This document shows positions 1 to 7,884 of a stretch of 13,424 nt of DNA, in pieces. A program made the position numbers and the translations under genes. Under the pieces are notes generated by a model that was not told the DNA's origin, ran no database searches, and saw only the letters and a program-made list of their open reading frames with translations. The stretch is from an uncultured Bacteroides sp. (GTDB lineage Bacteria; Bacteroidota; Bacteroidia; Bacteroidales; Bacteroidaceae), in contig CAKUYM010000091.1 in NCBI GenBank assembly GCA_934716785.1, forward strand, positions 1 to 13,424, written 5' to 3'. Each line of letters opens with the position of its first letter. Within the stretch, counting starts at the first letter, position 1.

Positions 1-1167
1 ATGAAACGGCTCCGCGGTCCGAAAGGTTCCAAAGTCAACCTGAAGATTATCCGTCGCGGCGTGCAGGATCCATTGGTTTTCACCGTGAAAAGAGACAAAA
101 TACCTATCCTCAGCCTTGATGCCTCATATATGATACAACCCAAGACGGGTTATATCCGTATCAACCGTTTCGGAGCAACAACTGCCGAAGAGTTTAAAAA
201 AGCTATGAAGGAGCTCCAGAAGCAGGGAATGAAAGATATGATTCTCGACCTGCAAGGCAACGGCGGAGGATACCTTAATGCCGCCATCGATCTTGCCAAC
301 GAATTTCTGGGGCAAAAAGAACTCATCGTCTACACCGAAGGACGAACTGCCAAGCGCAGTGACTTCTATGCCAAAGGCAACGGAGACTTCCGCAACGGTC
401 GCCTTATCGTATTGGTAGACGAATATACAGCTTCCGCCAGTGAAATAGTCAGCGGCGCGGTGCAGGATTGGGACAGAGGCATTATTGTAGGCCGCCGCTC
501 TTTCGGTAAAGGGCTGGTACAACGCCCTATCGACTTGCCGGACGGTTCTATGATTCGCCTGACTATCGCCCGTTATTATACTCCCGCAGGACGCTGCATC
601 CAAAAGCCTTACGGCAGTTCGACAGATTATGCCAAAGACCTGATAGAACGTTTCAACCACGGCGAACTGATGAATGCCGACAGCATCCACTTCCCCGACT
701 CGCTGAAAGTGCCGACTAAGAAACTCGGCCGCACTGTTTATGGCGGAGGTGGCATCATGCCCGATTATTTCGTTCCTATCGATACCACTCTTTATACCGA
801 TTATCATCGCAATCTGATAGCTAAAGGCGTCGTTATCAAATTCACCATGAAGTTTATCGAAGGACACCGGAAGGAATTGGCAAACAAATACAAGAAATTT
901 GAGGCATTTAACGAGAAGTTCATCATTGACGACAATATGCTTGCCACCTTACGCGAAATGGGGGAAAAAGAAGGTGTGAAATTTAACGAAGAACAATACC
1001 GAAAATCACTCCCGCTTATCAAGACGCAACTCAAAGCCTTGATTGCCCGTGACATTTGGGACATGAACGAATATTTCCGGGTGATGAATACAACGAATGA
1101 AAGCGTTCAAAAGGCATTGGAGATATTAAATTCAGGTGAATATCAGAAAAAGCTGAAAGCGAATTAA
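1..1167 (+). CDS. S41 family C-terminal processing peptidase (CtpA/Tsp type), 5' partial
   Basis: Serine protease of the carboxy-terminal-processing family, which cleaves periplasmic or membrane-associated proteins near their C termini. The visible 388 residues begin with the end of a PDZ domain (LRGPKGSKVNLKI, residues 4-16), followed by the S41 core at about 40-200. By comparison with E. coli Tsp (Ser430, Asp441, Lys455), the catalytic serine is Ser145 in TASASEIV and the lysine is Lys170 in SFGKGLVQ, with Asp156 at the third conserved position. The oxyanion-side motif LDLQGNGGG lies at 82-90. The first ATG falls inside the PDZ domain, and family members usually exceed 500 residues, so the true start, signal peptide and most of the PDZ domain lie upstream of the window. 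The C-terminal region (about 210-388) is charged and helical-looking. No functional link to the downstream genes is apparent. The family call is secure; the substrate is unknown. Confidence 0.93.
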   Translation: MKRLRGPKGSKVNLKIIRRGVQDPLVFTVKRDKIPILSLDASYMIQPKTGYIRINRFGATTAEEFKKAMKELQKQGMKDMILDLQGNGGGYLNAAIDLANEFLGQKELIVYTEGRTAKRSDFYAKGNGDFRNGRLIVLVDEYTASASEIVSGAVQDWDRGIIVGRRSFGKGLVQRPIDLPDGSMIRLTIARYYTPAGRCIQKPYGSSTDYAKDLIERFNHGELMNADSIHFPDSLKVPTKKLGRTVYGGGGIMPDYFVPIDTTLYTDYHRNLIAKGVVIKFTMKFIEGHRKELANKYKKFEAFNEKFIIDDNMLATLREMGEKEGVKFNEEQYRKSLPLIKTQLKALIARDIWDMNEYFRVMNTTNESVQKALEILNSGEYQKKLKAN

Positions 1168-1181
1168 TGTGACACTTATCC

Positions 1182-1230
1182 GTATTTCCGGCATAAAAAT
1201 AGTTCCGCTGTTTATTTCTGCCGGAGATAC
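1182..1230 (+). other. Long inverted repeat (hairpin) after the protease gene
   Basis: The arms GTATTTCCGGCA (1182-1193) and TGCCGGAGATAC (1219-1230) are complementary over 12 bp with a single G-U wobble, around a 25-nt AT-rich loop that could pair a little further. It starts 14 nt after the protease stop codon, so 3'-end formation or mRNA protection is plausible. There is no T-tract after the stem, so it is not a standard intrinsic terminator. Confidence 0.6.
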
Positions 1231-1287
1231 AATGCCAATCTGCTAAAACATAAATATAAAAAAGAGCTCCATTCTCCACAAAAAAAA

Positions 1288-1311
1288 TTATCTTTGTGCG
1301 TTCAAAGATAA
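1288..1311 (+). promoter_or_regulatory. Bacteroides-type -7 box inside a perfect palindrome, upstream of the AraC-family gene
   Basis: TATCTTTG (1289-1296) matches the Bacteroides -7 consensus TAnnTTTG and lies 34 bp before the ATG of the regulator. It is part of a perfect inverted repeat, TTATCTTTG (1288-1296), 6-nt spacer, CAAAGATAA (1303-1311), so a second -7 box faces it on the minus strand. No clear -33 TTTG is seen on either strand. The repeat could be an operator for autoregulation, or a pair of face-to-face promoters. Confidence 0.55.
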
Positions 1312-1330
1312 CAAACAAGGAATAAAGCTC

Positions 1331-2203
1331 ATGCCAGAAAATCCTTTTTGCATACAATATACAAACTGTGAAGGATGTCCAAAAGCTACAGAGAACATCC
1401 TCGTACATAGAAAATTGCCCAAAGGTGCACACATACCAAAAGATAAGTGCACTCAAAATTGTATGCTTTTCATGATAAGAGGAGAGTTGCTTATCAATAG
1501 TGAAGAATATCCGGGATACACGTTGCATGACAAACAATTCATCCTGCAAGCCATTGGCTCAAAAATAGAGATGCTGGCACTTACAGAGGTTGAATATATC
1601 GTATTTTGGTTCAACGAACTGCCCCTGCTTTGCGAAGACCGCTACAAAGAAGTGATGAAACAGGCCGAAGCACCTCTGACCTACACTCCCTTAGTTATGA
1701 GCGAAAGGCTTTACCATCAGGTCATCGGTATCCCCGACCTTCTTAATGAAGAATCTCCTTGCAGCAAATATATTGAATTAAAGTGTCGGGAATTGACCTT
1801 CCTGATCACCAACTTCTACCCACTGCCTCAATTAGGCGCCTTTTTCTATCCGATCAGTACCTACACGGAAAGTTTCCACTATTTTGTAATGCAAAATTAC
1901 AGCACAGTGAAGAACGTGGAAGAATTTGCACATCTGGGCGGTTACACCACCACAACTTTCCGACGTCTTTTCAAAAATATGTACGGTGTACCTGTATATG
2001 AATGGATATTAGAAAAGAAGCGCGAAGGAATCCTGAATGACCTCCAACATACCAAAATGCGCATTACGGAAATCTGCAACCGTTACGGATTCGATTCCCT
2101 GTCCCACTTTGCGCATTTTTGCAAAGACTCCTTCGGTGACACTCCCCGCGCGCTGCGCAAGAAGGCAGCCTGTGGTGAGAAAATCGGAAAGATCATCGAT
2201 TAA
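1331..2203 (+). CDS. AraC-family transcriptional regulator with N-terminal cysteine cluster
   Basis: Cytoplasmic transcription factor of 290 residues. The C-terminal part (about 192-278) is an AraC-type double helix-turn-helix. The first helix-turn-helix includes VEEFAHLGGYTTTTFRRLFK, and the second ends in the family signature ITEICNRYGFDSLSHFAHFCKDSFGDTPRALRK. The N-terminal half resembles a small beta-rich, cupin-like sensory domain (about 20-100) of unknown ligand. It carries five early cysteines: Cys7, Cys13, Cys16, Cys40 and Cys44, arranged CX5CX2C and CX3C. The ATG was chosen because it follows the -7 box at 1289-1296 by 34 bp and opens directly into the cysteine-containing N terminus; no strong Shine-Dalgarno is present, as is usual in this phylum. 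It lies on the same strand as frdCAB, 120 bp upstream, but frdC has its own promoter. Control of frd is possible but not shown. Family assignment is firm; ligand and targets are unknown. Confidence 0.9.
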   Translation: MPENPFCIQYTNCEGCPKATENILVHRKLPKGAHIPKDKCTQNCMLFMIRGELLINSEEYPGYTLHDKQFILQAIGSKIEMLALTEVEYIVFWFNELPLLCEDRYKEVMKQAEAPLTYTPLVMSERLYHQVIGIPDLLNEESPCSKYIELKCRELTFLITNFYPLPQLGAFFYPISTYTESFHYFVMQNYSTVKNVEEFAHLGGYTTTTFRRLFKNMYGVPVYEWILEKKREGILNDLQHTKMRITEICNRYGFDSLSHFAHFCKDSFGDTPRALRKKAACGEKIGKIID

Positions 2204-2225
2204 GGAATTATTTCTTTAATTCCTT
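2202..2225 (+). terminator. Hairpin at the end of the AraC-family gene, possible weak terminator
   Basis: AAGGAATTA (2202-2210) and TAATTCCTT (2217-2225) form a perfect 9-bp stem with a 6-nt loop starting within the stop codon. It is AU-rich and is followed by GCTCAATC rather than a T-run, so termination would be weak. Its right arm overlaps the TTG of the proposed frdC -33 element. Confidence 0.35.
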
Positions 2226-2254
2226 GCTCAATCAATCTATTTCCCCTATTTTTG
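2224..2254 (+). promoter_or_regulatory. Promoter of the frdCAB operon
   Basis: TATTTTTG (2247-2254) fits the Bacteroides -7 consensus TAnnTTTG, and TTG at 2224-2226 lies 20 bp upstream, the spacing expected for a -33 element. Transcription would begin near 2261 and give a leader of about 60 nt, AT-rich and without Shine-Dalgarno, before the ATG at 2324. Confidence 0.65.
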
Positions 2255-2323
2255 CAGTCTGTAAGAGGTGTAAAACGTTGAAATTTTAGTTCTAACAATT
2301 AAATAATTTAAATTCAATCATTT

Positions 2324-3028
2324 ATGTGGTTAAGTAATTCATCTGTAGGAAGGAAAGTGGTGATGAGCGTTACCGGTATCGCCCTTGTCCTGTTTCTAAC
2401 ATTTCACATGGCGATGAACCTGGTTGCAATCATCTCGGCTGATGGTTACAACATGATTTGTGAATTCTTGGGGGCAAACTGGTATGCGTTGGTGGCTACC
2501 GTAGGATTGGCTGCTCTTTTCGTCATTCACATCATCTATGCGTTCTGGTTGACCATGCAGAATCGCAAAGCGCGTGGTAGCGAACGCTATGCAGTGATCG
2601 ACAAACCTAAGACTGTAGAGTGGGCCTCACAAAACATGTTGGTATTAGGTATTATCGTAATCGTAGGCCTCGGCTTGCACCTCTTCAACTTCTGGGCAAA
2701 AATGCAGTTGCCGGAACTGATGCACAACATGGACATGCACGCCGACACGCTGACATTGGCTTATGCCGCTAACGGCGCTTATCACATCCAGCAGACTTTC
2801 TCCTGCCCGGTTTACGTAGTTCTTTATCTCGTTTGGCTGTTTGCGTTGTGGTTCCACCTCACTCACGGTTTTTGGAGTTCCATGCAATCATTAGGATGGA
2901 ACAACAAAATATGGATCAGCCGTTGGAAATGCATATCCAACATCTACTCTACCATTGTTGTACTCGGTTTCGCACTCGTAGTAGTGGTATTCTTCGTGAA
3001 ATCGCTGATTTGTGGCGGTGCTTGCTAA
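2324..3028 (+). CDS. frdC: Fumarate reductase / succinate dehydrogenase cytochrome b558 subunit
   Basis: Membrane anchor and heme-carrying subunit of quinol:fumarate reductase; it passes electrons from menaquinol in the inner membrane to FrdB. The 234-residue protein has five hydrophobic segments (about 10-37, 51-77, 103-124, 162-185, 208-230), the layout of the single-subunit di-heme SdhC/FrdC b558 family of Bacillus and Wolinella. Candidate axial heme ligands are His28 (FLTFHMAMN), His69 (FVIHIIY), His119 (GLGLHLFN) and His178 or His181 (WFHLTHGFW). The positions of the first three match well with the known family ligands. It is first in the frdC-frdA-frdB operon, 37 bp before frdA, behind the promoter at 2224-2254. 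In Bacteroides this reductase is known to make growth respond to heme. The same proteins are often annotated sdhC; the anaerobic setting favours the reductase direction. Confidence 0.95.
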   Translation: MWLSNSSVGRKVVMSVTGIALVLFLTFHMAMNLVAIISADGYNMICEFLGANWYALVATVGLAALFVIHIIYAFWLTMQNRKARGSERYAVIDKPKTVEWASQNMLVLGIIVIVGLGLHLFNFWAKMQLPELMHNMDMHADTLTLAYAANGAYHIQQTFSCPVYVVLYLVWLFALWFHLTHGFWSSMQSLGWNNKIWISRWKCISNIYSTIVVLGFALVVVVFFVKSLICGGAC

Positions 3029-3065
3029 ATAGAATATTGTAAATGATTAAATTGTAAATAATATT

Positions 3066-5045
3066 ATGATCAAGATAGATTCAAAGATTCCTGAAGGCCC
3101 AGTGGCTGAGAAATGGACTAACTATAAAGCTCACCAGAAATTGGTGAACCCCGCTAACAAACGTCGTTTGGATATCATCGTTGTGGGTACGGGTCTGGCA
3201 GGTGCTTCGGCTGCTGCTTCACTCGGTGAGATGGGTTTCAGAGTATTCAACTTCTGTATCCAAGACTCTCCACGCCGTGCTCACTCTATCGCAGCACAAG
3301 GTGGTATCAATGCCGCAAAGAACTATCAAAATGACGGTGACTCCGTTTACCGTTTGTTCTACGACACAGTGAAAGGTGGTGACTATCGTGCCCGCGAAGC
3401 TAACGTCTATCGTTTGGCAGAAGTATCCAACGCCATCATCGACCAATGTGTAGCTCAAGGCGTTCCTTTCGCCCGCGAATATGGTGGCACACTGGACAAC
3501 CGCTCTTTCGGTGGTGCTCAGGTATCCCGTACTTTCTATGCGAAAGGTCAGACCGGTCAGCAATTGCTGTTGGGTGCCTACTCTGCACTGAGCCGCCAGG
3601 TGAATGCAGGTACTGTAAAACTGTACACCCGTTACGAAATGCAGGATGTTGTTATCGTTGACGGACGTGCTCGCGGTATCATCGCCAAAAATCTTGTAAC
3701 AGGCAAGTTGGAACGTTTCGCTGCCCATGCAGTAGTAATCGCCACCGGTGGTTACGGAAACACTTACTTCCTGTCTACCAACGCTATGGGCTGTAACTGT
3801 ACGGCTGCTATTTCTTGCTACCGCAAAGGTGCTGTATTTGCCAATCCGGCATATGTTCAGATTCACCCGACTTGTATCCCTGTACACGGAGACAAACAGT
3901 CTAAGCTGACTTTGATGTCCGAATCTCTCCGTAACGACGGTCGTATCTGGGTTCCGAAGAAGAAAGAAGACGCTGTAAAACTTCAGAAAGGCGAAATCAA
4001 AGGAAGTGATATTCCCGAAGAAGACCGTGATTACTACTTGGAACGCCGCTATCCGGCATTCGGTAACCTCGTTCCGCGTGACGTTGCCAGCCGTGCTGCT
4101 AAAGAACGTTGCGATGCCGGTTTCGGTGTTAATAACACAGGCTTGGCCGTATTCCTCGATTTCTCCGAAGCTATCAACCGCTTGGGTATTGACGTTGTTC
4201 TTCAACGTTACGGCAACCTCTTCGACATGTACGAAGAAATCACCGACGTTAATCCGGGCGAATTGGCAAAAGAAATCAATGGCGTGAAATACTACAACCC
4301 GATGATGATTTATCCGGCTATCCACTATACAATGGGTGGTATCTGGGTAGACTACGAACTGCAAACTACCATCAAGGGTCTGTTCGCTATCGGTGAATGT
4401 AACTTCTCCGACCACGGTGCAAACCGTCTCGGTGCCTCTGCATTGATGCAAGGTTTGGCTGACGGTTACTTCGTATTGCCTTACACCATCCAGAACTATC
4501 TGGCCGATCAGATCACTGTTCCACATTTCTCTACCGACCTTCCCGAATTCGCTGAAGCAGAAAAGGCTGTTCAGGCTAAGATCGACAAATTAATGAGCAT
4601 CCAAGGTAAAGAATCCGTTGATTCCATCCACAAGAAATTAGGTCATATCATGTGGGAATACGTAGGCATGGGACGTACGGCTGAAGGGTTGAAGAAAGGC
4701 CTTGCCGAGTTGAAAGAAATCCGTAAGGAGTTCGAAACCAACCTGTTCATTCCGGGTTCAAAAGAAGGTATGAATATAGAGCTCGATAAAGCTATCCGTC
4801 TGTACGACTTCATCACTATGGGTGAGCTTATTGCATATGACGCATTGAACCGTAACGAAAGTTGTGGTGGTCACTTCCGCGAAGAATACCAGACTGAAGA
4901 AGGAGAAGCAAAACGTGATGACGAGAACTTCTTCTACGTTGCATGCTGGGAATATCAAGGCGATGACGAAAAAGCTCCCGTATTGTACAAAGAGCCGTTG
5001 GTTTACGAAGCTATCAAGGTTCAGACACGTAACTACAAGAGCTAA
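3066..5045 (+). CDS. frdA: Fumarate reductase / succinate dehydrogenase flavoprotein subunit
   Basis: Catalytic FAD subunit on the cytoplasmic face of the complex; it reduces fumarate to succinate. The 659 residues contain the Rossmann dinucleotide motif [12 protein letters not shown] (39-50), and [10 protein letters not shown] (71-80), in which His73 is the expected covalent FAD attachment site. Active-site residues are recognisable by comparison with Wolinella FrdA: His267 in QIHPT, Arg338 in VPRDVASRA (the proton-donating arginine), His420 in IHYTMGG, and Arg454 in [10 protein letters not shown]. The C-terminal helical domain with [19 protein letters not shown] is typical. The length is normal for the Bacteroidetes/epsilon-type enzyme, longer than E. 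coli FrdA. It sits between frdC (37 bp upstream) and frdB (36 bp downstream) with no internal promoter or terminator seen. A 435-codon open frame on the opposite strand is only a shadow of its composition. Reaction direction cannot be read from sequence. Confidence 0.97.
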   Translation: MIKIDSKIPEGPVAEKWTNYKAHQKLVNPANKRRLDIIVVGTGLAGASAAASLGEMGFRVFNFCIQDSPRRAHSIAAQGGINAAKNYQNDGDSVYRLFYDTVKGGDYRAREANVYRLAEVSNAIIDQCVAQGVPFAREYGGTLDNRSFGGAQVSRTFYAKGQTGQQLLLGAYSALSRQVNAGTVKLYTRYEMQDVVIVDGRARGIIAKNLVTGKLERFAAHAVVIATGGYGNTYFLSTNAMGCNCTAAISCYRKGAVFANPAYVQIHPTCIPVHGDKQSKLTLMSESLRNDGRIWVPKKKEDAVKLQKGEIKGSDIPEEDRDYYLERRYPAFGNLVPRDVASRAAKERCDAGFGVNNTGLAVFLDFSEAINRLGIDVVLQRYGNLFDMYEEITDVNPGELAKEINGVKYYNPMMIYPAIHYTMGGIWVDYELQTTIKGLFAIGECNFSDHGANRLGASALMQGLADGYFVLPYTIQNYLADQITVPHFSTDLPEFAEAEKAVQAKIDKLMSIQGKESVDSIHKKLGHIMWEYVGMGRTAEGLKKGLAELKEIRKEFETNLFIPGSKEGMNIELDKAIRLYDFITMGELIAYDALNRNESCGGHFREEYQTEEGEAKRDDENFFYVACWEYQGDDEKAPVLYKEPLVYEAIKVQTRNYKS

Positions 5046-5081
5046 TCGGTGAAGTTAAACATTAAAAAGAATTAGAAGACA

Positions 5082-5837
5082 ATGGATAAAAATATATCAT
5101 TTACACTGAAGGTATGGCGTCAGGTCGGCCCGAAGGCTAAAGGTGCTTTTGAAACCTACCAAATGAAGGATATCCCCGGTGATACTTCATTCCTCGAAAT
5201 GCTGGATATCCTGAACGAACAGTTAATCAGCGATGGAAAAGAACCTATCGTATTCGACCACGACTGCCGCGAAGGTATCTGCGGTATGTGTTCTCTGTAC
5301 ATCAACGGACATCCGCACGGTCCGGCAACAGGTGCTACTACTTGCCAGATTTATATGCGCCGTTTCAACGACGGTGACACAATCACTGTTGAGCCGTGGC
5401 GTTCGGCAGGTTTCCCTGTTATCAAGGACTTGATGGTAGATCGTACTGCATACGATAAAATCATGCAGGCCGGTGGTTATGTCAGCGTTCGTACAGGTGC
5501 TCCGCAAGATGCCAATGCCATCCTGATTCCGAAGCCGATTGCCGACGAAGCTATGGATGCCGCTACTTGCATCGGTTGCGGTGCTTGTGTAGCTGCATGT
5601 AAGAATGGTTCTGCCATGTTGTTCGTTTCAGCAAAGGTAAGCCAATTGAACTTGCTTCCGCAAGGAAAACCGGAAGCTTTGCGCCGCGCAAAAGCTATGT
5701 TGTCCAAGATGGATGAGCTGGGCTTCGGAAACTGTACAAATACACGTGCATGCGAGGCTGAATGCCCGAAGAGCATCTCTATCAGCAACATTGCACGCCT
5801 GAACCGTGATTTCATTATCGCAAAATTGAAAGACTAA
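5082..5837 (+). CDS. frdB: Fumarate reductase / succinate dehydrogenase iron-sulfur subunit
   Basis: Electron-transfer subunit linking the FrdC hemes to the FrdA flavin. The 251 residues carry ligands for three clusters: Cys62, Cys67, Cys70 and Cys88 for the N-terminal ferredoxin-like [2Fe-2S] (CREGICGMC...C); Cys163, Cys166, Cys169 and Cys228 for [4Fe-4S]; and Cys173, Cys218 and Cys224 for [3Fe-4S], read from [11 protein letters not shown] and [13 protein letters not shown]. All eleven cysteines expected for the family are present. The start ATG is preceded by a weak purine stretch (AGAAGA). It is the last gene of the operon: a strong intrinsic terminator follows 43 bp after the stop. Sometimes annotated sdhB. 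Confidence 0.97.
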   Translation: MDKNISFTLKVWRQVGPKAKGAFETYQMKDIPGDTSFLEMLDILNEQLISDGKEPIVFDHDCREGICGMCSLYINGHPHGPATGATTCQIYMRRFNDGDTITVEPWRSAGFPVIKDLMVDRTAYDKIMQAGGYVSVRTGAPQDANAILIPKPIADEAMDAATCIGCGACVAACKNGSAMLFVSAKVSQLNLLPQGKPEALRRAKAMLSKMDELGFGNCTNTRACEAECPKSISISNIARLNRDFIIAKLKD

Positions 5838-5880
5838 GGTTGTTAGTTTCCAAGTCGAAAGACTATTTGATTAATAATAG

Positions 5881-5915
5881 AATCCCTTGTCGGCATGCCG
5901 GCAAGGGATTTTTTT
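5881..5915 (+). terminator. Intrinsic terminator of the frdCAB operon
   Basis: AATCCCTTGT (5881-5890) pairs with GCAAGGGATT (5901-5910) through nine Watson-Crick pairs and one G-U, and the stem continues through CGGC/GCCG to a tight CATG loop. Seven T residues (5909-5915) follow directly. This is a textbook Rho-independent terminator, and its left arm is very like that of the terminator at 7885-7921. Confidence 0.92.
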
Positions 5916-6013
5916 CTGTACTTCCTCTACGTGATATAAAAAGAGTAGATTCCCGCATTTACTTACATTATGATATATAACATATCCTAACAGCTATATT
6001 TTCAAGTATATAA

Positions 6014-6046
6014 TTGACTATATGTCACCGTAATTTCTTATATTTG
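6014..6046 (+). promoter_or_regulatory. Candidate promoter of the carboxyltransferase gene
   Basis: TATATTTG (6039-6046) matches the TAnnTTTG -7 consensus. A TTG at 6014-6016 could be the -33 element, though the 22-bp gap is slightly long. The start would lie near 6053, giving a leader of about 40 nt. The upstream 5917-6038 stretch is AT-rich and shows no other feature I can support. Confidence 0.5.
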
Positions 6047-6091
6047 TATATGTGAAGTTAACCTAAGAAAAAACGTTTAATACTGACTACG

Positions 6092-7867
6092 ATGAAAAAG
6101 GAAATTAAGTTTAGTCTTGTTTATCGGGACATGTGGCAATCATCCGGCAAATATCAGCCACGGATTGACCAATTGGTACGTATAGCCCCTTTAATTATTG
6201 AAATGGGCTGCTTCGCACGAGTCGAGACCAACGGGGGAGCTTTCGAACAAGTAAACCTGCTTTATGGCGAGAACCCCAACAAAGCCGTCCGTGCCTTTAC
6301 CGAGCCTTTTAAGAAAGCCGGTATCCAGACACATATGCTCGACCGCGGATTGAATGCATTACGTATGTATCCTGTTCCCGCAGACATACGCAAACTGATG
6401 TATAAAGTCAAGCATGCGCAAGGCGTGGATATAACACGCATCTTCTGTGGGCTGAACGAAACCAGAAATATAATTCCTTCCATCAAATATGCCTTGGAAG
6501 CAGGCATGATACCGCAGGCAACGCTCTGCATCACTTACTCTCCGGTACATACCGTTGAATATTATGCGCAGATTGCCGACCAACTGATTGCTGCCGGTGC
6601 CCCGGAAATCTGTCTGAAAGATATGGCGGGCATAGGACGTCCGGGAATGTTGGGACGCTTGGTCAAGACCATTAAAGGCAAACATCCAAAAATATTGATA
6701 CAATATCATGGGCACAGCGGTCCGGGGTTATCTATGGCCTCTATACTCGAAGTCTGTGAGAATGGCGCGGATATCATCGACGTAGCTATGGAGCCCATGT
6801 CCTGGGGTAAGATTCATCCGGACCTTATCTCCGTACAGGCTATGTTGAAGGATTTAGGATTCCAAGTGCCCGACATAAATATGAAGGCATACATGAAAGC
6901 TCGTGCCATGACGCAAGAGTTTATCGATGACTTCTTAGGCTACTTCATGGATACCACCAATAAACACATGTCCTCGCTTCTGTTGAAGTGCGGCCTGCCC
7001 GGTGGCATGATGGGTTCTATGATGGCCGACCTGAAAGGGGTACATTCCGGCATCAATATGATACTGAGAAGCAAGAATGAGCCGGAGCTTAGCATTGACG
7101 ACCTGCTTGTCATGCTTTTCGACGAGGTAGAATATGTATGGCCCAAGTTGGGCTATCCTCCTTTGGTGACTCCCTTCAGCCAATATGTGAAGAATGTCGC
7201 ATTAATGAACCTTATGCAACAGGTGAAAGGCGAAGACCACTGGACCATGATAGACAACCACACCTGGGATATGATTTTAGGTAAGAGCGGACGGCTCCCC
7301 GGCACACTTGCACCGGAGATTGTGGAATTGGCCAAGTCCAAAGGATATGAATTTGTCGATACTGACCCGCAATTAAACTATCCGGATGCTTTGGATAGCT
7401 ATCGCAAGGAGATGGACGAAAACGGCTGGGAATATGGAACTGATGATGAAGAACTCTTTGAATTGGCTATGCACGACCGGCAATATCGCGACTACAAGTC
7501 GGGTGTTGCCAAGAAACGGTTTGAAGAAGAGTTGCAACGTGCCAAAGATACGTCCATGGTAAAGAACGGTTATTCGGAAGAGGAAATAAAGAAATTGAAA
7601 CGCGCCAAAGCAGATCCCGTTATTGCTCCTGCCAACGGGCAAGTGCTTTGGGAAGTCTCCGTAGAAGGGCCGTCAATCGCACCGTTCATCGGGTGCAAAT
7701 ATCAGCATGATTCAGTATTATGTTACCTTTCAACTTCATGGGGAGAATATGAGAAGGTATTTACTGGATTTACCGGCCGCATCGTTGAAATATGTGCGCA
7801 GCAGGGAGACATTGTTCGCAAAGGAGATGTGATAGCTTATATCCAAAGAAGCGATATCTTTGCATGA
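6092..7867 (+). CDS. Carboxyltransferase of the pyruvate carboxylase B / oxaloacetate decarboxylase alpha family with degenerate biotinyl domain
   Basis: A 591-residue protein related to PycB and OadA, whose carboxyltransferase domain moves CO2 between carboxybiotin and pyruvate, or from oxaloacetate. The TIM-barrel domain (about 5-290) keeps the expected residues: Arg12-Asp13 and Gln16 in RDMWQS (family RDxxQS, Asp as metal ligand), Lys176 in LKDMAG (the lysine carbamylated in relatives), and His206/His208 in YHGHSG (metal ligands). The helical PYC/OADA domain follows (about 295-490, with GLPGGMMGSM). The C-terminal region (508-588) folds on paper like a biotinyl hammerhead, with VIAPANGQV and GRIVEICAQQGDIVRKGD. 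At the place of the AMKM biotin motif it reads TSWGE (548-552), so there is no lysine to biotinylate. It is a single-gene unit with its own promoter and terminator; no biotin carboxylase, OadB or OadG is adjacent. It is placed beside frdCAB, which uses the C4 acids derived from oxaloacetate. The exact reaction and partner are uncertain. Confidence 0.88.
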   Translation: MKKEIKFSLVYRDMWQSSGKYQPRIDQLVRIAPLIIEMGCFARVETNGGAFEQVNLLYGENPNKAVRAFTEPFKKAGIQTHMLDRGLNALRMYPVPADIRKLMYKVKHAQGVDITRIFCGLNETRNIIPSIKYALEAGMIPQATLCITYSPVHTVEYYAQIADQLIAAGAPEICLKDMAGIGRPGMLGRLVKTIKGKHPKILIQYHGHSGPGLSMASILEVCENGADIIDVAMEPMSWGKIHPDLISVQAMLKDLGFQVPDINMKAYMKARAMTQEFIDDFLGYFMDTTNKHMSSLLLKCGLPGGMMGSMMADLKGVHSGINMILRSKNEPELSIDDLLVMLFDEVEYVWPKLGYPPLVTPFSQYVKNVALMNLMQQVKGEDHWTMIDNHTWDMILGKSGRLPGTLAPEIVELAKSKGYEFVDTDPQLNYPDALDSYRKEMDENGWEYGTDDEELFELAMHDRQYRDYKSGVAKKRFEEELQRAKDTSMVKNGYSEEEIKKLKRAKADPVIAPANGQVLWEVSVEGPSIAPFIGCKYQHDSVLCYLSTSWGEYEKVFTGFTGRIVEICAQQGDIVRKGDVIAYIQRSDIFA

Positions 7868-7884
7868 CAATCAAGAACTAAAAC

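Noticed and set aside
124..867. Open frame of 247 codons on the minus strand inside the S41 protease gene.
   Set aside because: Antisense shadow of the conserved protease core; no motif, signal peptide or promoter.
1031..1549. Open frame of 172 codons on the minus strand spanning the end of the protease gene, the gap and the start of the AraC-family gene.
   Set aside because: It overlaps two convincing genes on the other strand and the hairpin and promoter between them, and its translation shows no family features. An antisense RNA from the leftward -7 box remains possible but not a protein.
3219..4526. Open frame of 435 codons on the minus strand opposite frdA.
   Set aside because: It is fully antisense to a strongly conserved flavoprotein; the protein is rich in T, V, C and F with no recognisable motif and has no promoter. 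It reflects the codon bias of frdA.
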